Positions 1-7,906 of a stretch of DNA of 54,938 nucleotides are shown here, in pieces. Each line of letters opens with the position of its first letter. Position 1 is the stretch's first letter. Source of the stretch: Anaerolineales bacterium (lineage in GTDB: Bacteria > Chloroflexota > Anaerolineae > Anaerolineales > UBA4823). The translations under genes and the position numbers were made by a program. The notes below the pieces were generated by a model that saw only the letters and a program-made list of their open reading frames with translations, was not told where the DNA came from and did no database searches. The stretch lies in the NCBI GenBank assembly GCA_016932955.1, contig JAFGBV010000103.1:1-54938 (forward strand), written 5' to 3'.

Positions 1-1
1 A

Positions 2-1066
2 GTCGGCTCTATCCATGCCATACCAGCCGAATCCGAGACTGTGATCTCGCAACTAGCCCGAACTGTGTTGGGCGGGCAGAACATCTTCTACCTGGCTGTG
101 ATTGCAGGCACAACCGTGATCTTGATCATGGCTACCAACACCTCTTTTGCTGACTTTCCCCGTTTGAGTGCGCTCTTGGCAACCGACGGTTTTTTGCCAC
201 GCCAGTTTGCTTTCCGCGGCAGCCGATTGGTTTATTCACGCGGCATTGCAGCCCTCGCTGTGATCGCTTGCCTGCTGGTGATCCTCTTCAACGCCAGTGT
301 AACTGCACTCATCCCACTCTATGCAATTGGCGTGTTCCTGTCCTTTACTTTGTCGCAGATAGGCATGGCTCGCCGCTGGTGGAAGATTGGGCACATCAAG
401 CCCGGTCAAGAGGTTCATGAGCGCGGCTCATCCCTCAAACACGAGAGCGGCTGGGAACTCAAGATGATCATTAACGGATTTGGGGCAATCTGCACCGCTA
501 TCGTGATGACGATCTTCGCAATCACAAAATTCAGCGATGGCGCCTGGGTCGTTCTGATTCTGATCCCCCTGATCGTAGTAATGCTCTTCAGCATCCACCG
601 ACATTATCGCCGTCTGGCGAATAAACTATCTCTCGAAAATTATGGCGCTCCGCCGCGCATCGCCCGCCACAGAGTCATTCTCCTGGTGAGTGGGGTACAC
701 CGTGGTTCACTGATTGCTCTGCGCTATGCACTGAATCTCTCGGATGATGTCACCGCAGTACATGTATCCACAGATCCCGACGAGGCTGCGCGACTGGAAA
801 ACAAATGGAGCACCTGGGGGGAAGGGGTGCGCCTGGTGATCCTGGAATCCCCATACCGGCTCCTTGTAGAGCCATTGCTAGAGTACATTGAAGAAGTAGC
901 CAGCCAGCGCCAGCCAAACGAGATCATCACCATCGTCGTGCCTCAATTTGTCGCGCGGCATTGGTCAAATAATATCCTGCATACCCAGGCCGCTTTTTGG
1001 CTACGCCTGGCGCTGCTCTTTAAACCTGGGATCGTCATCACCGATGTCCCTTACCAGGTTGATTAA
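2..1066 (+). CDS. APC-family permease (KimA-like), 3' part
   Basis: The reading frame is open to the left edge, so this is the C-terminal part of a longer permease. The visible part starts with transmembrane segments typical of the amino acid/polyamine/cation (APC) superfamily, including a segment around NTSFADFPRLSALL. From about residue 215 of the visible part it turns into a soluble domain (RHRVILLVSGVHRG...) resembling a universal-stress-like cytosolic tail. Family members with this tail include KimA/YdaO, a potassium importer, but the same superfamily also carries amino acids. The two RCK proteins that follow, which normally gate potassium transport, make an ion role attractive. Substrate assignment is inference; the family call is firm. 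Confidence 0.8.
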   Translation, partial: VGSIHAIPAESETVISQLARTVLGGQNIFYLAVIAGTTVILIMATNTSFADFPRLSALLATDGFLPRQFAFRGSRLVYSRGIAALAVIACLLVILFNASVTALIPLYAIGVFLSFTLSQIGMARRWWKIGHIKPGQEVHERGSSLKHESGWELKMIINGFGAICTAIVMTIFAITKFSDGAWVVLILIPLIVVMLFSIHRHYRRLANKLSLENYGAPPRIARHRVILLVSGVHRGSLIALRYALNLSDDVTAVHVSTDPDEAARLENKWSTWGEGVRLVILESPYRLLVEPLLEYIEEVASQRQPNEIITIVVPQFVARHWSNNILHTQAAFWLRLALLFKPGIVITDVPYQVD

Positions 1067-1116
1067 GAATCTACCCCTATCATGGTTTACAGGATAGCGA
1101 AAAAGATGGAGGTGCC

Positions 1117-1767
1117 ATGAACTATATCGTCGTCGGCTGTGGGCGCGTCGGGGCTGAGCTCGCCTACCGGCTGTACCAAAAAGGTCATCATGTTGCCGTG
1201 ATCGATCAAGTCGCGGCCGCTTTTGAAAACCTGCCCCATGATTTTCAAGGGCGGGTGATTGAGGGTGAAGCCTTGAATCAGAATGTATTACATCGCGCAG
1301 GCATCGAGGAGGCGCATGGTCTGGCGATTGTCACAAGTTCCGATTCTACCAACCTGGTGGTTGCCCATGCCGCTCGCACCTCGTATAACTTATCGAATAT
1401 TGTGGTACGCAACTATAATCCACAATGGCGTTCATTATTCGAGTCATTTAACTTGCAAGTGGTCAGCTCTTCCAGTTGGGGGGCGCAACGCGTCGAAGAA
1501 TTGCTCTATCACTCCGATATGCGGACAATCTTCTCCGCTGGCAATGGCGAGGTTGAGATATATGAGTTTTCTGTCCCAGAAAATTGGGCAGGCCGCCCGC
1601 TTGGAGAGTTGGTCGCCAGCCACGAATGCAGTCCAGTCGGATTAACACGTGTCGGGCGCGCCATCCTGCCCTCCTGCGAGACGATCCTGGAGGAAAACGA
1701 CGTGGTTCTCGTCAGCGCGACCTTCAATGGGATTGAAACGGTGCGGCATTCTTTACGTACACAGTAG
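1117..1767 (+). CDS. RCK/TrkA-type NAD-binding regulatory protein (first copy)
   Basis: A 216-residue cytosolic protein with an N-terminal Rossmann fold (GCGRVGAELA at residues 8-17) and a C-terminal RCK_C/TrkA_C-like domain (about 140-216). Proteins of this size (KtrA-like, one RCK unit) form rings that bind nucleotides and gate potassium channels or transporters. The start is backed by GGAGG just upstream of the ATG. It follows the permease by 50 bp and precedes a second RCK gene by 11 bp, so the three probably form one operon. No TrkH/KtrB membrane subunit is visible, so its partner may be the upstream permease; that is inference. Confidence 0.88.
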   Translation: MNYIVVGCGRVGAELAYRLYQKGHHVAVIDQVAAAFENLPHDFQGRVIEGEALNQNVLHRAGIEEAHGLAIVTSSDSTNLVVAHAARTSYNLSNIVVRNYNPQWRSLFESFNLQVVSSSSWGAQRVEELLYHSDMRTIFSAGNGEVEIYEFSVPENWAGRPLGELVASHECSPVGLTRVGRAILPSCETILEENDVVLVSATFNGIETVRHSLRTQ

Positions 1768-1778
1768 GAGAGAGAACC

Positions 1779-2462
1779 ATGTTTGTAATCATTGCAGGTG
1801 GTGGCCGGACCGGCGCCCAATTAGCCATGCTGCTGCTGGCTCAAAATCATGATGTCCGCTTGATCGAACAGCGGCCAGATATACTTGCCCGCATTCACCG
1901 CGAGCTGCCAACAGAGGTGATCTTCGAAGGTTACCCCAACGACCTGCTCGTTTTAGAGCAGGCTGGTATCAGCCAGGCGCAGGTTGTGGCAGCCTGCACT
2001 GCCAGTGATGCTGACAACCTAGTCTTTTGCTATCTTACCCGCACCATCTACCAGGTACCCCGCACCATCGCCCGGATCAATAATCCGCGCAACGCCTGGC
2101 TCTTCGATAGCAAGTTTCACGTAGATGTGCCTCTCAACCAGGCGGAGGTCATGGCCAGCCTGATCGAAGAGGAAATGTCACTGGGGGATATGATGACCCT
2201 GCTTAAAATTCGCCGGGGCCAGTACTCGCTGATCGAAGAGAAAATTCCGCCTACCGCCAAATCAATTGGTGTAGCTATTAAAGATTTAGGGCTGCAAGAT
2301 GAGTGCGTGATTGCCGCCATCATCCGCCAGGGAAAGGTGATCCTGCCGCGCGGCATTTCCACTTTAGAGGCCGGAGATGAGGTATTGGCAATAACCAACC
2401 GCCAGGGCGCCCAGCAATTAGCCGAGCTGTTCGCACCGGTCAACAATTCGAATAATCATTAA
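1779..2462 (+). CDS. RCK/TrkA-type NAD-binding regulatory protein (second copy)
   Basis: A 227-residue RCK protein with Rossmann motif GGGRTGAQLA near the N-terminus, the acidic ligand LIEQRP at the end of strand two, and a TrkA_C domain from about residue 145. It is paralogous to the preceding gene but clearly diverged, suggesting a hetero-oligomeric gating ring rather than a recent duplication. The start ATG follows GGAGAG. It ends the transport operon; the next gene, rpmH, has its own strong promoter 25 bp downstream. Confidence 0.88.
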   Translation: MFVIIAGGGRTGAQLAMLLLAQNHDVRLIEQRPDILARIHRELPTEVIFEGYPNDLLVLEQAGISQAQVVAACTASDADNLVFCYLTRTIYQVPRTIARINNPRNAWLFDSKFHVDVPLNQAEVMASLIEEEMSLGDMMTLLKIRRGQYSLIEEKIPPTAKSIGVAIKDLGLQDECVIAAIIRQGKVILPRGISTLEAGDEVLAITNRQGAQQLAELFAPVNNSNNH

Positions 2463-2486
2463 TCCGCCCAAAATCGGGAATCGGGT

Positions 2487-2515
2487 TTGACCAATCGATG
2501 ACGTTCGAGTATAAT
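2487..2515 (+). promoter_or_regulatory. Sigma-70 promoter of rpmH-rnpA-yidC operon
   Basis: TTGACC at 2487-2492 and a perfect TATAAT at 2510-2515 are separated by exactly 17 bp. Predicted transcription start is about 2522, giving a leader of about 40 nt before rpmH. This is the best housekeeping promoter in the left half of the window. Confidence 0.85.
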
Positions 2516-2564
2516 CACACTTCGTTTTATATAAGCAAAGAACTACTACTGGAGATTAGTACGT

Positions 2565-2741
2565 ATGCCGAAGAGAACCTACCAACCCAAAATCCGCCGT
2601 CGCCTGCGCGTGCACGGCTTTCGACAGCGCATGGCAACTGCCGATGGGCGCAAAGTGCTCAAGAACCGCCGTCTCAAAGGACGTTACAGCTTGACCGTTC
2701 GCAAGAATAACCATGTCAAGCGCACCAATTGGAACGGATAG
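2565..2741 (+). CDS. rpmH: 50S ribosomal protein L34
   Basis: A 58-residue, highly basic protein that begins [19 protein letters not shown] and keeps the L34 signature [18 protein letters not shown] followed by [11 protein letters not shown]. It is a structural protein of the large ribosomal subunit. The C-terminus runs on as [14 protein letters not shown], longer than the roughly 44-47 residues usual for bacterial L34, so this lineage has a short tail extension. The start is preceded by GGAGAT about 8 bp upstream. It is the first gene after the promoter at 2487-2515 and leads into rnpA, the canonical order. A different-frame open reading frame across this locus is spurious. Confidence 0.95.
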   Translation: MPKRTYQPKIRRRLRVHGFRQRMATADGRKVLKNRRLKGRYSLTVRKNNHVKRTNWNG

Positions 2742-2789
2742 TTTTCACGCCTGAGAGAAACGCATCTCACAGGTTTTACGAACGCGTGT

Positions 2790-3140
2790 TTGAAACGCAA
2801 GTTCCGCCTGACCAGGGATTCTGATTTCAAGCGGGTGCGGCGATCCGGTAAGTCCTATGCCCACCCGCTTCTTGTGCTTGTTGTGTTGCCCGAGAAGATC
2901 GAAAAAACCATCTTTGGAATCTCTGCCAGCCGTTCCGTAGGAATAGCCACTCGCCGTAACCGGGCAAAACGTTTATTGAGAGAAGCGCTCCGCCCACTAC
3001 TGCCTGACATTCGACCTGGCTGGAAAGTCATCTTGATCGCCCGCCAGCCCCTGCTAGACGCTTCATTCCTACAAATCCAGGCTGCACTCGAACAACTGTT
3101 GCGTAAAGCGGATCTATTACAGAGATCAGATGGAAACTGA
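2790..3140 (+). CDS. rnpA: Ribonuclease P protein component
   Basis: The 116-residue basic protein subunit of RNase P, which supports 5' maturation of tRNAs together with the RNA subunit (not in this window). The family signature [13 protein letters not shown] is at about residues 56-68, and the N-terminal aromatic/basic pattern ([18 protein letters not shown]) is present. The best start is a TTG at 2790, since no in-frame ATG or GTG lies between it and the upstream gene. It overlaps yidD by 11 bp, indicating translational coupling. Confidence 0.93.
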   Translation: MKRKFRLTRDSDFKRVRRSGKSYAHPLLVLVVLPEKIEKTIFGISASRSVGIATRRNRAKRLLREALRPLLPDIRPGWKVILIARQPLLDASFLQIQAALEQLLRKADLLQRSDGN

Positions 3141-3423
3141 AGCCCAGTTAGAGAAAGAGATACCTGCCGAACCACGCCTGCGCGACCTCCCGCTCACGCT
3201 GGGAAACTTACCACGCTGGCCTGTATTGGCTTTGATCCGCATGTATCAGACAACCATCTCCCGCGGCCTCCCCCCTAATACTTGCCGTTTTTACCCTTCC
3301 TGCTCACATTATGGCTACCAGGCTATCTATAAATATGGGTTACTCAAAGGCGGGCTGATGGCAAGCTGGCGAGTTTTACGCTGCAACCCTTTCAACCCAG
3401 GGGGAGTGGACCCTGTTCCGTAA
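3130..3423 (+). CDS. yidD: Membrane protein insertion efficiency factor YidD
   Basis: A 97-residue protein with the diagnostic YidD core: [20 protein letters not shown], then [12 protein letters not shown] and [14 protein letters not shown] at the C-terminus, with the conserved cysteines of RF/YPSCS and RCNPF. It is an amphipathic, membrane-associated helper of the YidC insertion route. The N-terminal 30 residues are longer than in most orthologs. It overlaps rnpA, and a lipoprotein gene sits between it and yidC, where the two are normally adjacent. Confidence 0.93.
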   Translation: METEAQLEKEIPAEPRLRDLPLTLGNLPRWPVLALIRMYQTTISRGLPPNTCRFYPSCSHYGYQAIYKYGLLKGGLMASWRVLRCNPFNPGGVDPVP

Positions 3424-3457
3424 CAATAAAAACTACAAAATTGGATATCCGCACCTC

Positions 3458-4534
3458 ATGACAAAGAAAACTTTCCTCCTGCTCATTACCTTCTTCCTGC
3501 TTGCCACTGCGCTTTCAGCCTGTGGAGGCAGCTCGGCCTTTGGCAATACCAGTTGGCCCGGGATTACTACATCGGATGATACAATCTACCTGGCTGGCGG
3601 CTCGCAAGTATTTGCTGTGAAGGCCAGCAGTGGCGTTGAAATCTGGCACTATCCCGAGAAAGCCTCCGCTAACATCTCCTTTTACGCCGCCCCTGTGCTC
3701 ACCGCAGATGGTCAGCTCCTTGTTGCCGGGTATGATAGCAAGCTTTACAGCCTGGATCCAGCCAGCGGCGCGGTGAAGTGGGTCTTCGAGCAGGCTAAGA
3801 AACGCTACATTGCCAGCCCCCTTGTCAACGATGCAGGCATTTTTGCCCCCTCGGCTGATGGCACACTGTATGCCCTGGATATGGAAGGAAACCCGCTGTG
3901 GTCCTTTAAGACCGAGCAGCCTATTTGGGCTACACCGGTATCAGATCCAGAATGCGAGTGTATCTACATGCCTTCCATGGATCACCACATTTATGCTCTG
4001 GATGTAGCCAGCGGCGACCAGTTATGGAAAAGCGAGGACCTGGGCGGCGCGATGGTGTCGTCCCCAGCCTATCGTGGTGGCGTGCTTTATATTGGCACAT
4101 TTGGCAATGAAATCCTCGCCCTGGATGCCAAGAATGGGGACATTACCTGGCGCTTCAGCACGGAAGGTTGGGTATGGGCTGGTCCTGCTCTCACGGATGA
4201 TCTTCTCATCGTCGGTGACCTCGAGGGTTGGTTATATGCCATCCAAATCGATACCGGCACCCAATCCTGGCGCATCCAGCCAGATGGCGATATCGCCAGC
4301 ACCACGCTCATCCTTGATAATCGGATCTACGCCACCACCGAAACAGATACCATCTATGCTGTGGATCTGGAGGGCAACATCATTTGGAGGCAGATCGTTG
4401 ATGGCAAGTTATTTGGCCCGGCGATTACTGCCGGAGACCAGATCATGGTTGGCCCGACAGATGGTGATTTTACCCTTGCCGCCCTGACGCAGGATGGCAG
4501 TTTACTTTGGACATTCCCGCCCGAGAAGGAGTAG
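3458..4534 (+). CDS. PQQ-type beta-propeller lipoprotein
   Basis: A 358-residue exported lipoprotein. The signal peptide (about residues 1-21) ends in a lipobox LSAC with Cys22 as the lipidation site. The rest is a run of about seven PQQ-like blades, seen as repeats of the type YALDMEGNPLWSFKTE, YALDVASGDQLWKSE and LALDAKNGDITWRFSTEG, so it should fold as a seven- or eight-bladed beta-propeller on the outer face of the membrane. It resembles BamB in fold, but a BAM complex is not expected in a monoderm. Its place between yidD and yidC suggests a link to membrane protein insertion or folding; that is inference. No clear Shine-Dalgarno precedes the ATG. Confidence 0.85.
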   Translation: MTKKTFLLLITFFLLATALSACGGSSAFGNTSWPGITTSDDTIYLAGGSQVFAVKASSGVEIWHYPEKASANISFYAAPVLTADGQLLVAGYDSKLYSLDPASGAVKWVFEQAKKRYIASPLVNDAGIFAPSADGTLYALDMEGNPLWSFKTEQPIWATPVSDPECECIYMPSMDHHIYALDVASGDQLWKSEDLGGAMVSSPAYRGGVLYIGTFGNEILALDAKNGDITWRFSTEGWVWAGPALTDDLLIVGDLEGWLYAIQIDTGTQSWRIQPDGDIASTTLILDNRIYATTETDTIYAVDLEGNIIWRQIVDGKLFGPAITAGDQIMVGPTDGDFTLAALTQDGSLLWTFPPEKE

Positions 4535-4576
4535 CTCTCAGCGGACCGCATCGCTCGGATTGATGGAGATTACAAA

Positions 4577-5341
4577 ATGTGGGATACACTCATCATTAAC
4601 CCCATGATTAATGCCTTGCTTTGGATTTACACCATTGTGGGCGGTAATTTTGGTCTGGCAATCATCCTGTTCACCATACTCACCCGCCTGATCACATACC
4701 CGCTCACCGCTTCGCAGATGAAAAGCGCCAAAGCCATGCAAGAAATGCAGGCATCCAAGAAATGGCAGGAGATTCAAAAGAAATATAAAGACGACCGTGA
4801 AAAACTGGCCCAGGAACAGATGGCGCTTTACAAAGAGATGGGTGTCAATCCGTTTGGCTCCTGTCTGCCGTTGTTGATCCAATTCCCGATCATCATCGGT
4901 CTATATCAGGCTGTTACCCGGGCTTTGGCTTCAGCGCCTATCCAGTTGATAGATTTCTCCAACCATATCTACTCCTTTATCAATGCTTCTGAGCTGATCC
5001 CGATGAACAGTAAATTCCTGTGGATGGATCTTGGTCAGCCAGAGCGTGTGTATGTATTCGGAATTGGCATCCCTATCCTGGCGATCTTGGTGGTCATCAG
5101 CACTTATTTGCAATCAAAACTGATGACACCTGCCTCTGCCAATCCCAACGATCAAAGCGCCCAGATGACCAAAATGATGAATCTATATATGCCGCTGCTG
5201 ATGGGATACTTTGCATACTCTTATGCTTCTGGCCTGGCGTTGTATTTCGTGATCAGCAACCTGGTCGGCATCATCCAATATGCTGCCATGGGCCGTTTGA
5301 ATTGGAAGAATTTGCTGCCTCAAAAGAAAGCTGCGGCATGA
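4577..5341 (+). CDS. yidC: Membrane protein insertase YidC/Oxa1, short form
   Basis: A 254-residue polytopic insertase that places membrane proteins into the cytoplasmic membrane alone or with SecYEG. The core is complete: N-terminal membrane segment, cytoplasmic coiled-coil hairpin rich in K/Q/E (about residues 55-85, QEIQKKYKDDREKLAQEQM), then NPFGSCLPLLIQFPIIIGLY and further membrane segments. It lacks the large periplasmic P1 domain of Gram-negative YidC, as in Gram-positives and Oxa1, and carries no lipobox. The start is supported by GGAG 10 bp upstream. It is 35 bp upstream of jag. Confidence 0.95.
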   Translation: MWDTLIINPMINALLWIYTIVGGNFGLAIILFTILTRLITYPLTASQMKSAKAMQEMQASKKWQEIQKKYKDDREKLAQEQMALYKEMGVNPFGSCLPLLIQFPIIIGLYQAVTRALASAPIQLIDFSNHIYSFINASELIPMNSKFLWMDLGQPERVYVFGIGIPILAILVVISTYLQSKLMTPASANPNDQSAQMTKMMNLYMPLLMGYFAYSYASGLALYFVISNLVGIIQYAAMGRLNWKNLLPQKKAAA

Positions 5342-5375
5342 TAAATCATCAAGGAATATCGCAAAGAGGCCTGAT

Positions 5376-6152
5376 ATGAAATCACAACGCGCAACACTTG
5401 AAGTGATCGCAGCCAGTATCGAGGAAGCGATCGAAAAGGGGTTAGAGGAATTGGACCTTCCGCGTGAAGCAGTGGAGGTTGAGATCCTGGATGAGGGCAG
5501 CCGCGGGCTATTTGGCCTGGGAACACGTCAGGCACGCATCCGGCTGATGGTTAAGGATGTTGAGGAAGAAGCCGACGCGACACCCACCCCGCTTGAAGAG
5601 CCTGCAGAAACACCAGAGCCTGTGCTGCAGGTCAAAACAGATACCAAAGCCGCACCAAGCGCAAGGGAAAAATTAGTAGCCAGCCTGCAAACCGAGGTTT
5701 CGCAGCAGGTGGTTAGCGAGCTGCTGGAACACATGAAGATCAAAGCTGAGGTGGTTGCCCGCGAAGGCGAGAGCGATGATGACAGCCAAACAAACCCCAT
5801 CCTGGTCGATATCCACGGCGATGATCTCAGCTTGTTGATTGGTAAGCGCTCCGAGACACTCAATGCCCTACAATACATTGCCCGACAGATCGTCAGCAAA
5901 GAATTGGGGCATTCCGTTAAACTTGTTCTGGATGTAGAGGGATACCGCAACCGTCGTGAGCGACAGCTCCGCCAGCTTGCCCGGCGTATGGCCGATCAAG
6001 CGCTCAAAACTGGAAAAAAGCAGGCACTGGAGCCAATGCCTCCCAACGAACGGCGCATCATCCACTTGGAATTGCGTAATAACCCGGATGTTGATACGCA
6101 AAGTTTTGGCGAAGAGCCCTACCGTAAAGTAACTATCATTCCCAAGGCTTAG
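5376..6152 (+). CDS. jag: Jag/KhpB RNA-binding protein
   Basis: A 258-residue RNA-binding protein with three modules: an N-terminal Jag_N domain (about 1-52, ending in GSRGLFGLGTRQARI), an acidic/proline-rich linker (about 60-100), a KH domain (about 120-195, with the loop LLIGKRSETLNALQ), and a C-terminal R3H domain (about 200-256, PPNERRIIHLEL). KhpB/Jag partners with KhpA and influences cell elongation and membrane biogenesis in Firmicutes. Linkage to yidC is widely conserved. It has an AGAGG Shine-Dalgarno, and the palindrome 25 bp after its stop probably ends this operon. Confidence 0.93.
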   Translation: MKSQRATLEVIAASIEEAIEKGLEELDLPREAVEVEILDEGSRGLFGLGTRQARIRLMVKDVEEEADATPTPLEEPAETPEPVLQVKTDTKAAPSAREKLVASLQTEVSQQVVSELLEHMKIKAEVVAREGESDDDSQTNPILVDIHGDDLSLLIGKRSETLNALQYIARQIVSKELGHSVKLVLDVEGYRNRRERQLRQLARRMADQALKTGKKQALEPMPPNERRIIHLELRNNPDVDTQSFGEEPYRKVTIIPKA

Positions 6153-6176
6153 CACCTCCCCACGGGAATCAACAAC

Positions 6177-6226
6177 ACATGCGGGGTGTTTGCTGGCAGG
6201 ATCCTGTCTGCAAACACCCCGCATGT
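6177..6226. repeat. 50-bp near-perfect palindrome between jag and the PfkB kinase
   Basis: The sequence is symmetric about 6201/6202. The outer arms 6178-6193 and 6210-6225 are perfect 16-bp complements, and the centre 6197-6206 is itself a perfect palindrome around GGATCC. Only the bases at 6194-6196 and 6207-6209 break the symmetry. As RNA it would form a very long stem; there is no U-tract after it, so it is not a textbook intrinsic terminator. It lies just 5' of the -10 element of the next gene. Confidence 0.9.
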
Positions 6227-6244
6227 TGTACCAATGTTCTCAGG

Positions 6245-6250
6245 TATAAT
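6245..6250 (+). promoter_or_regulatory. -10 element of the kinase-parAB operon
   Basis: A perfect TATAAT lies 6 nt before the ATG at 6257, and no Shine-Dalgarno is present. Transcription would start at or near the ATG, implying a leaderless mRNA. No good -35 is seen at the right spacing, partly because the palindrome arm occupies that place. Confidence 0.65.
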
Positions 6251-6256
6251 TCACCT

Positions 6257-7105
6257 ATGCCCGATCTAACGCCGCTCGAATCAGTGGATTATCTGATCAT
6301 AGGTCATTTAACTCGTGACCTTACACCACAAGGCCCCCGCATGGGGGGAACCGCTGCCTATGCTGCCCTAACAGCACATGCATTGGGATTGCGCGTGGGC
6401 ATTGTGACCGCCTGGGGTGCAGAAGTGCCGACTGCACCTCTAGATCACATTCCTGTCTTCAGCCACCCTGCTGAACACAGCACAACTTTCGAAAACATCT
6501 ACCAGGATGGCACACGCCGCCAGGTAGTCCACTTTGTAGCGCCTAAACTGGATTACCATCACATCCCAGAGACCTGGCGTCAGACTGCCATTGTGCACTT
6601 AGGCCCGGTAGCTCAAGAAGTAGAACCCGGCCTGGTGCGCCATTTTCCAGCCGCCCTGGTTGGCGTCACACCGCAAGGCTGGCTGCGCACATGGGATGAG
6701 AATGGACAAGTTCACCCCACAGAATGGCCCGAAGCATCCTTTGTGCTCGAACAGGCTGGCGCTGCGGTCATCAGCACCGAAGATGTAGACGGAGATGAAA
6801 TCCGCATCGAGGAAATGGCAGTTGCCTGTCGTGTGCTGGCCGTAACCGAAGCTCACCTTGGAGCAAAGGTGTACTGGCATAATGATGTGCGCCGCTTTCG
6901 AGCTCCTCATCTGAGAGAAATCGATGCTACCGGAGCTGGAGATGTATTCGCAGCAGCCTTTTTCACACGGTTATATACCACACGCGATCCCTGGGAGGCT
7001 GGCCGTTTCGCCACCCAGGTAGCATCCATATCGATCACACGCGCTGGATTGGATAGTATTCCCACAGCGGATGAAATTCAAAGCTGCCTGGTGGAGGTGC
7101 TCTAG
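6257..7105 (+). CDS. PfkB-family carbohydrate/nucleoside kinase
   Basis: A 282-residue cytosolic sugar/nucleoside kinase of the ribokinase (PfkB) family. The N-terminal substrate site GGTAAYAALTAHALG and the C-terminal ATP/anion-hole signature EIDATGAGDVFAAAF with the catalytic Asp are present. The frame is open upstream through the palindrome, but the ATG at 6257 is preferred because it begins the family homology and follows a perfect -10 element. Its stop codon abuts the parA ATG, so it is co-transcribed with parA and parB. The substrate is not evident, and any role in chromosome partition is unknown. Confidence 0.85.
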   Translation: MPDLTPLESVDYLIIGHLTRDLTPQGPRMGGTAAYAALTAHALGLRVGIVTAWGAEVPTAPLDHIPVFSHPAEHSTTFENIYQDGTRRQVVHFVAPKLDYHHIPETWRQTAIVHLGPVAQEVEPGLVRHFPAALVGVTPQGWLRTWDENGQVHPTEWPEASFVLEQAGAAVISTEDVDGDEIRIEEMAVACRVLAVTEAHLGAKVYWHNDVRRFRAPHLREIDATGAGDVFAAAFFTRLYTTRDPWEAGRFATQVASISITRAGLDSIPTADEIQSCLVEVL

Positions 7106-7906
7106 ATGGGCAGAATCTATACCCTTGTTAACCAAAAAGGTGGTGTTGGCAAGACAACAACCGCAATCAATCTGGGTGCTTACCTGGCTTATTTTGGCCA
7201 GCGAGTCTTGCTGGTCGACCTGGATCCCCAGGCAAACGCGACCTCCTGCCTGGGGGTCGATAAACAACACGTGAAGATCGGAACCTATGATGTGCTCATT
7301 GGCTCAACATCTGCCCAGCCGAATATTCTCCACAATCCGCGCCTCAAGCTCTCCTTATTGCCATCCTCGCCTGCATTAGCTGGCGCAGAGGTGGAACTGG
7401 TACCCGAGCTTGCGCGGGAGAGCAAGCTGAAAGAAGCGCTCAAGCCAATCTCGGACCGCTACGATTACATCCTGATCGATTGCCCTCCCTCGCTGGGCAT
7501 TCTCACTTTAAACGGGATAGTCGCAGCCAGGGATGGCTTGATCATCCCTGTGCAGTGCGAATATCTTGCCCTGGAAGGCATTGGGCAACTCACCCAGACC
7601 ATCTCCCGCATCCGCGCCGCACTCTTTCCCGAGCTGCGCCTGCGTGGTGTGGTGATGACCATGTACGATGGGCGCACCAATCTGAGCAGTGATGTTGTTG
7701 CCGAGGTAAAACGTCACTTCCCTGATGATGTCTTTAAGACAGTTATTCCTCGTACCGTGCGCCTGGCTGAGGCGCCCTCTTACGGCCAGCCAATATCAAC
7801 CTATGCACCGCATTCCAGCGGCGCCGTTGCTTACTCGAACCTGGCGCGTGAAGTACTGGAAGGTGATGGCACCATCATTGCATTGCAAGAGACGGGTGCA
7901 GCATGA
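7106..7906 (+). CDS. parA: Chromosome-partitioning ATPase ParA (Soj)
   Basis: A 266-residue Walker-type ATPase that binds DNA non-specifically when ATP-bound and works with ParB-parS in chromosome segregation. The deviant Walker A motif QKGGVGKTTTAINL is at about residues 9-22, the Walker A' LLVDLDPQANATS follows at about 35-47, and Walker B ILIDCPPSLG is near 120. A strong GGAGG Shine-Dalgarno sits inside the end of the kinase gene, and the 3' end overlaps parB by 4 bp (ATGA). Length is normal for chromosomal Soj proteins. Confidence 0.95.
   Translation: MGRIYTLVNQKGGVGKTTTAINLGAYLAYFGQRVLLVDLDPQANATSCLGVDKQHVKIGTYDVLIGSTSAQPNILHNPRLKLSLLPSSPALAGAEVELVPELARESKLKEALKPISDRYDYILIDCPPSLGILTLNGIVAARDGLIIPVQCEYLALEGIGQLTQTISRIRAALFPELRLRGVVMTMYDGRTNLSSDVVAEVKRHFPDDVFKTVIPRTVRLAEAPSYGQPISTYAPHSSGAVAYSNLAREVLEGDGTIIALQETGAA

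Noticed and set aside
2498..2710. A 70-codon frame overlapping rpmH
   Set aside because: It is out of frame with L34, which has a perfect family match, a Shine-Dalgarno and promoter; the frame is a shadow.
7263..7280. CACGTG core inside parA resembling a parS half-consensus
   Set aside because: Flanking bases do not fit the TGTTTCACGTGAAACA consensus; other CACGTG hexamers in the window (near 14395, 18121, 24023, 38160) are no better.
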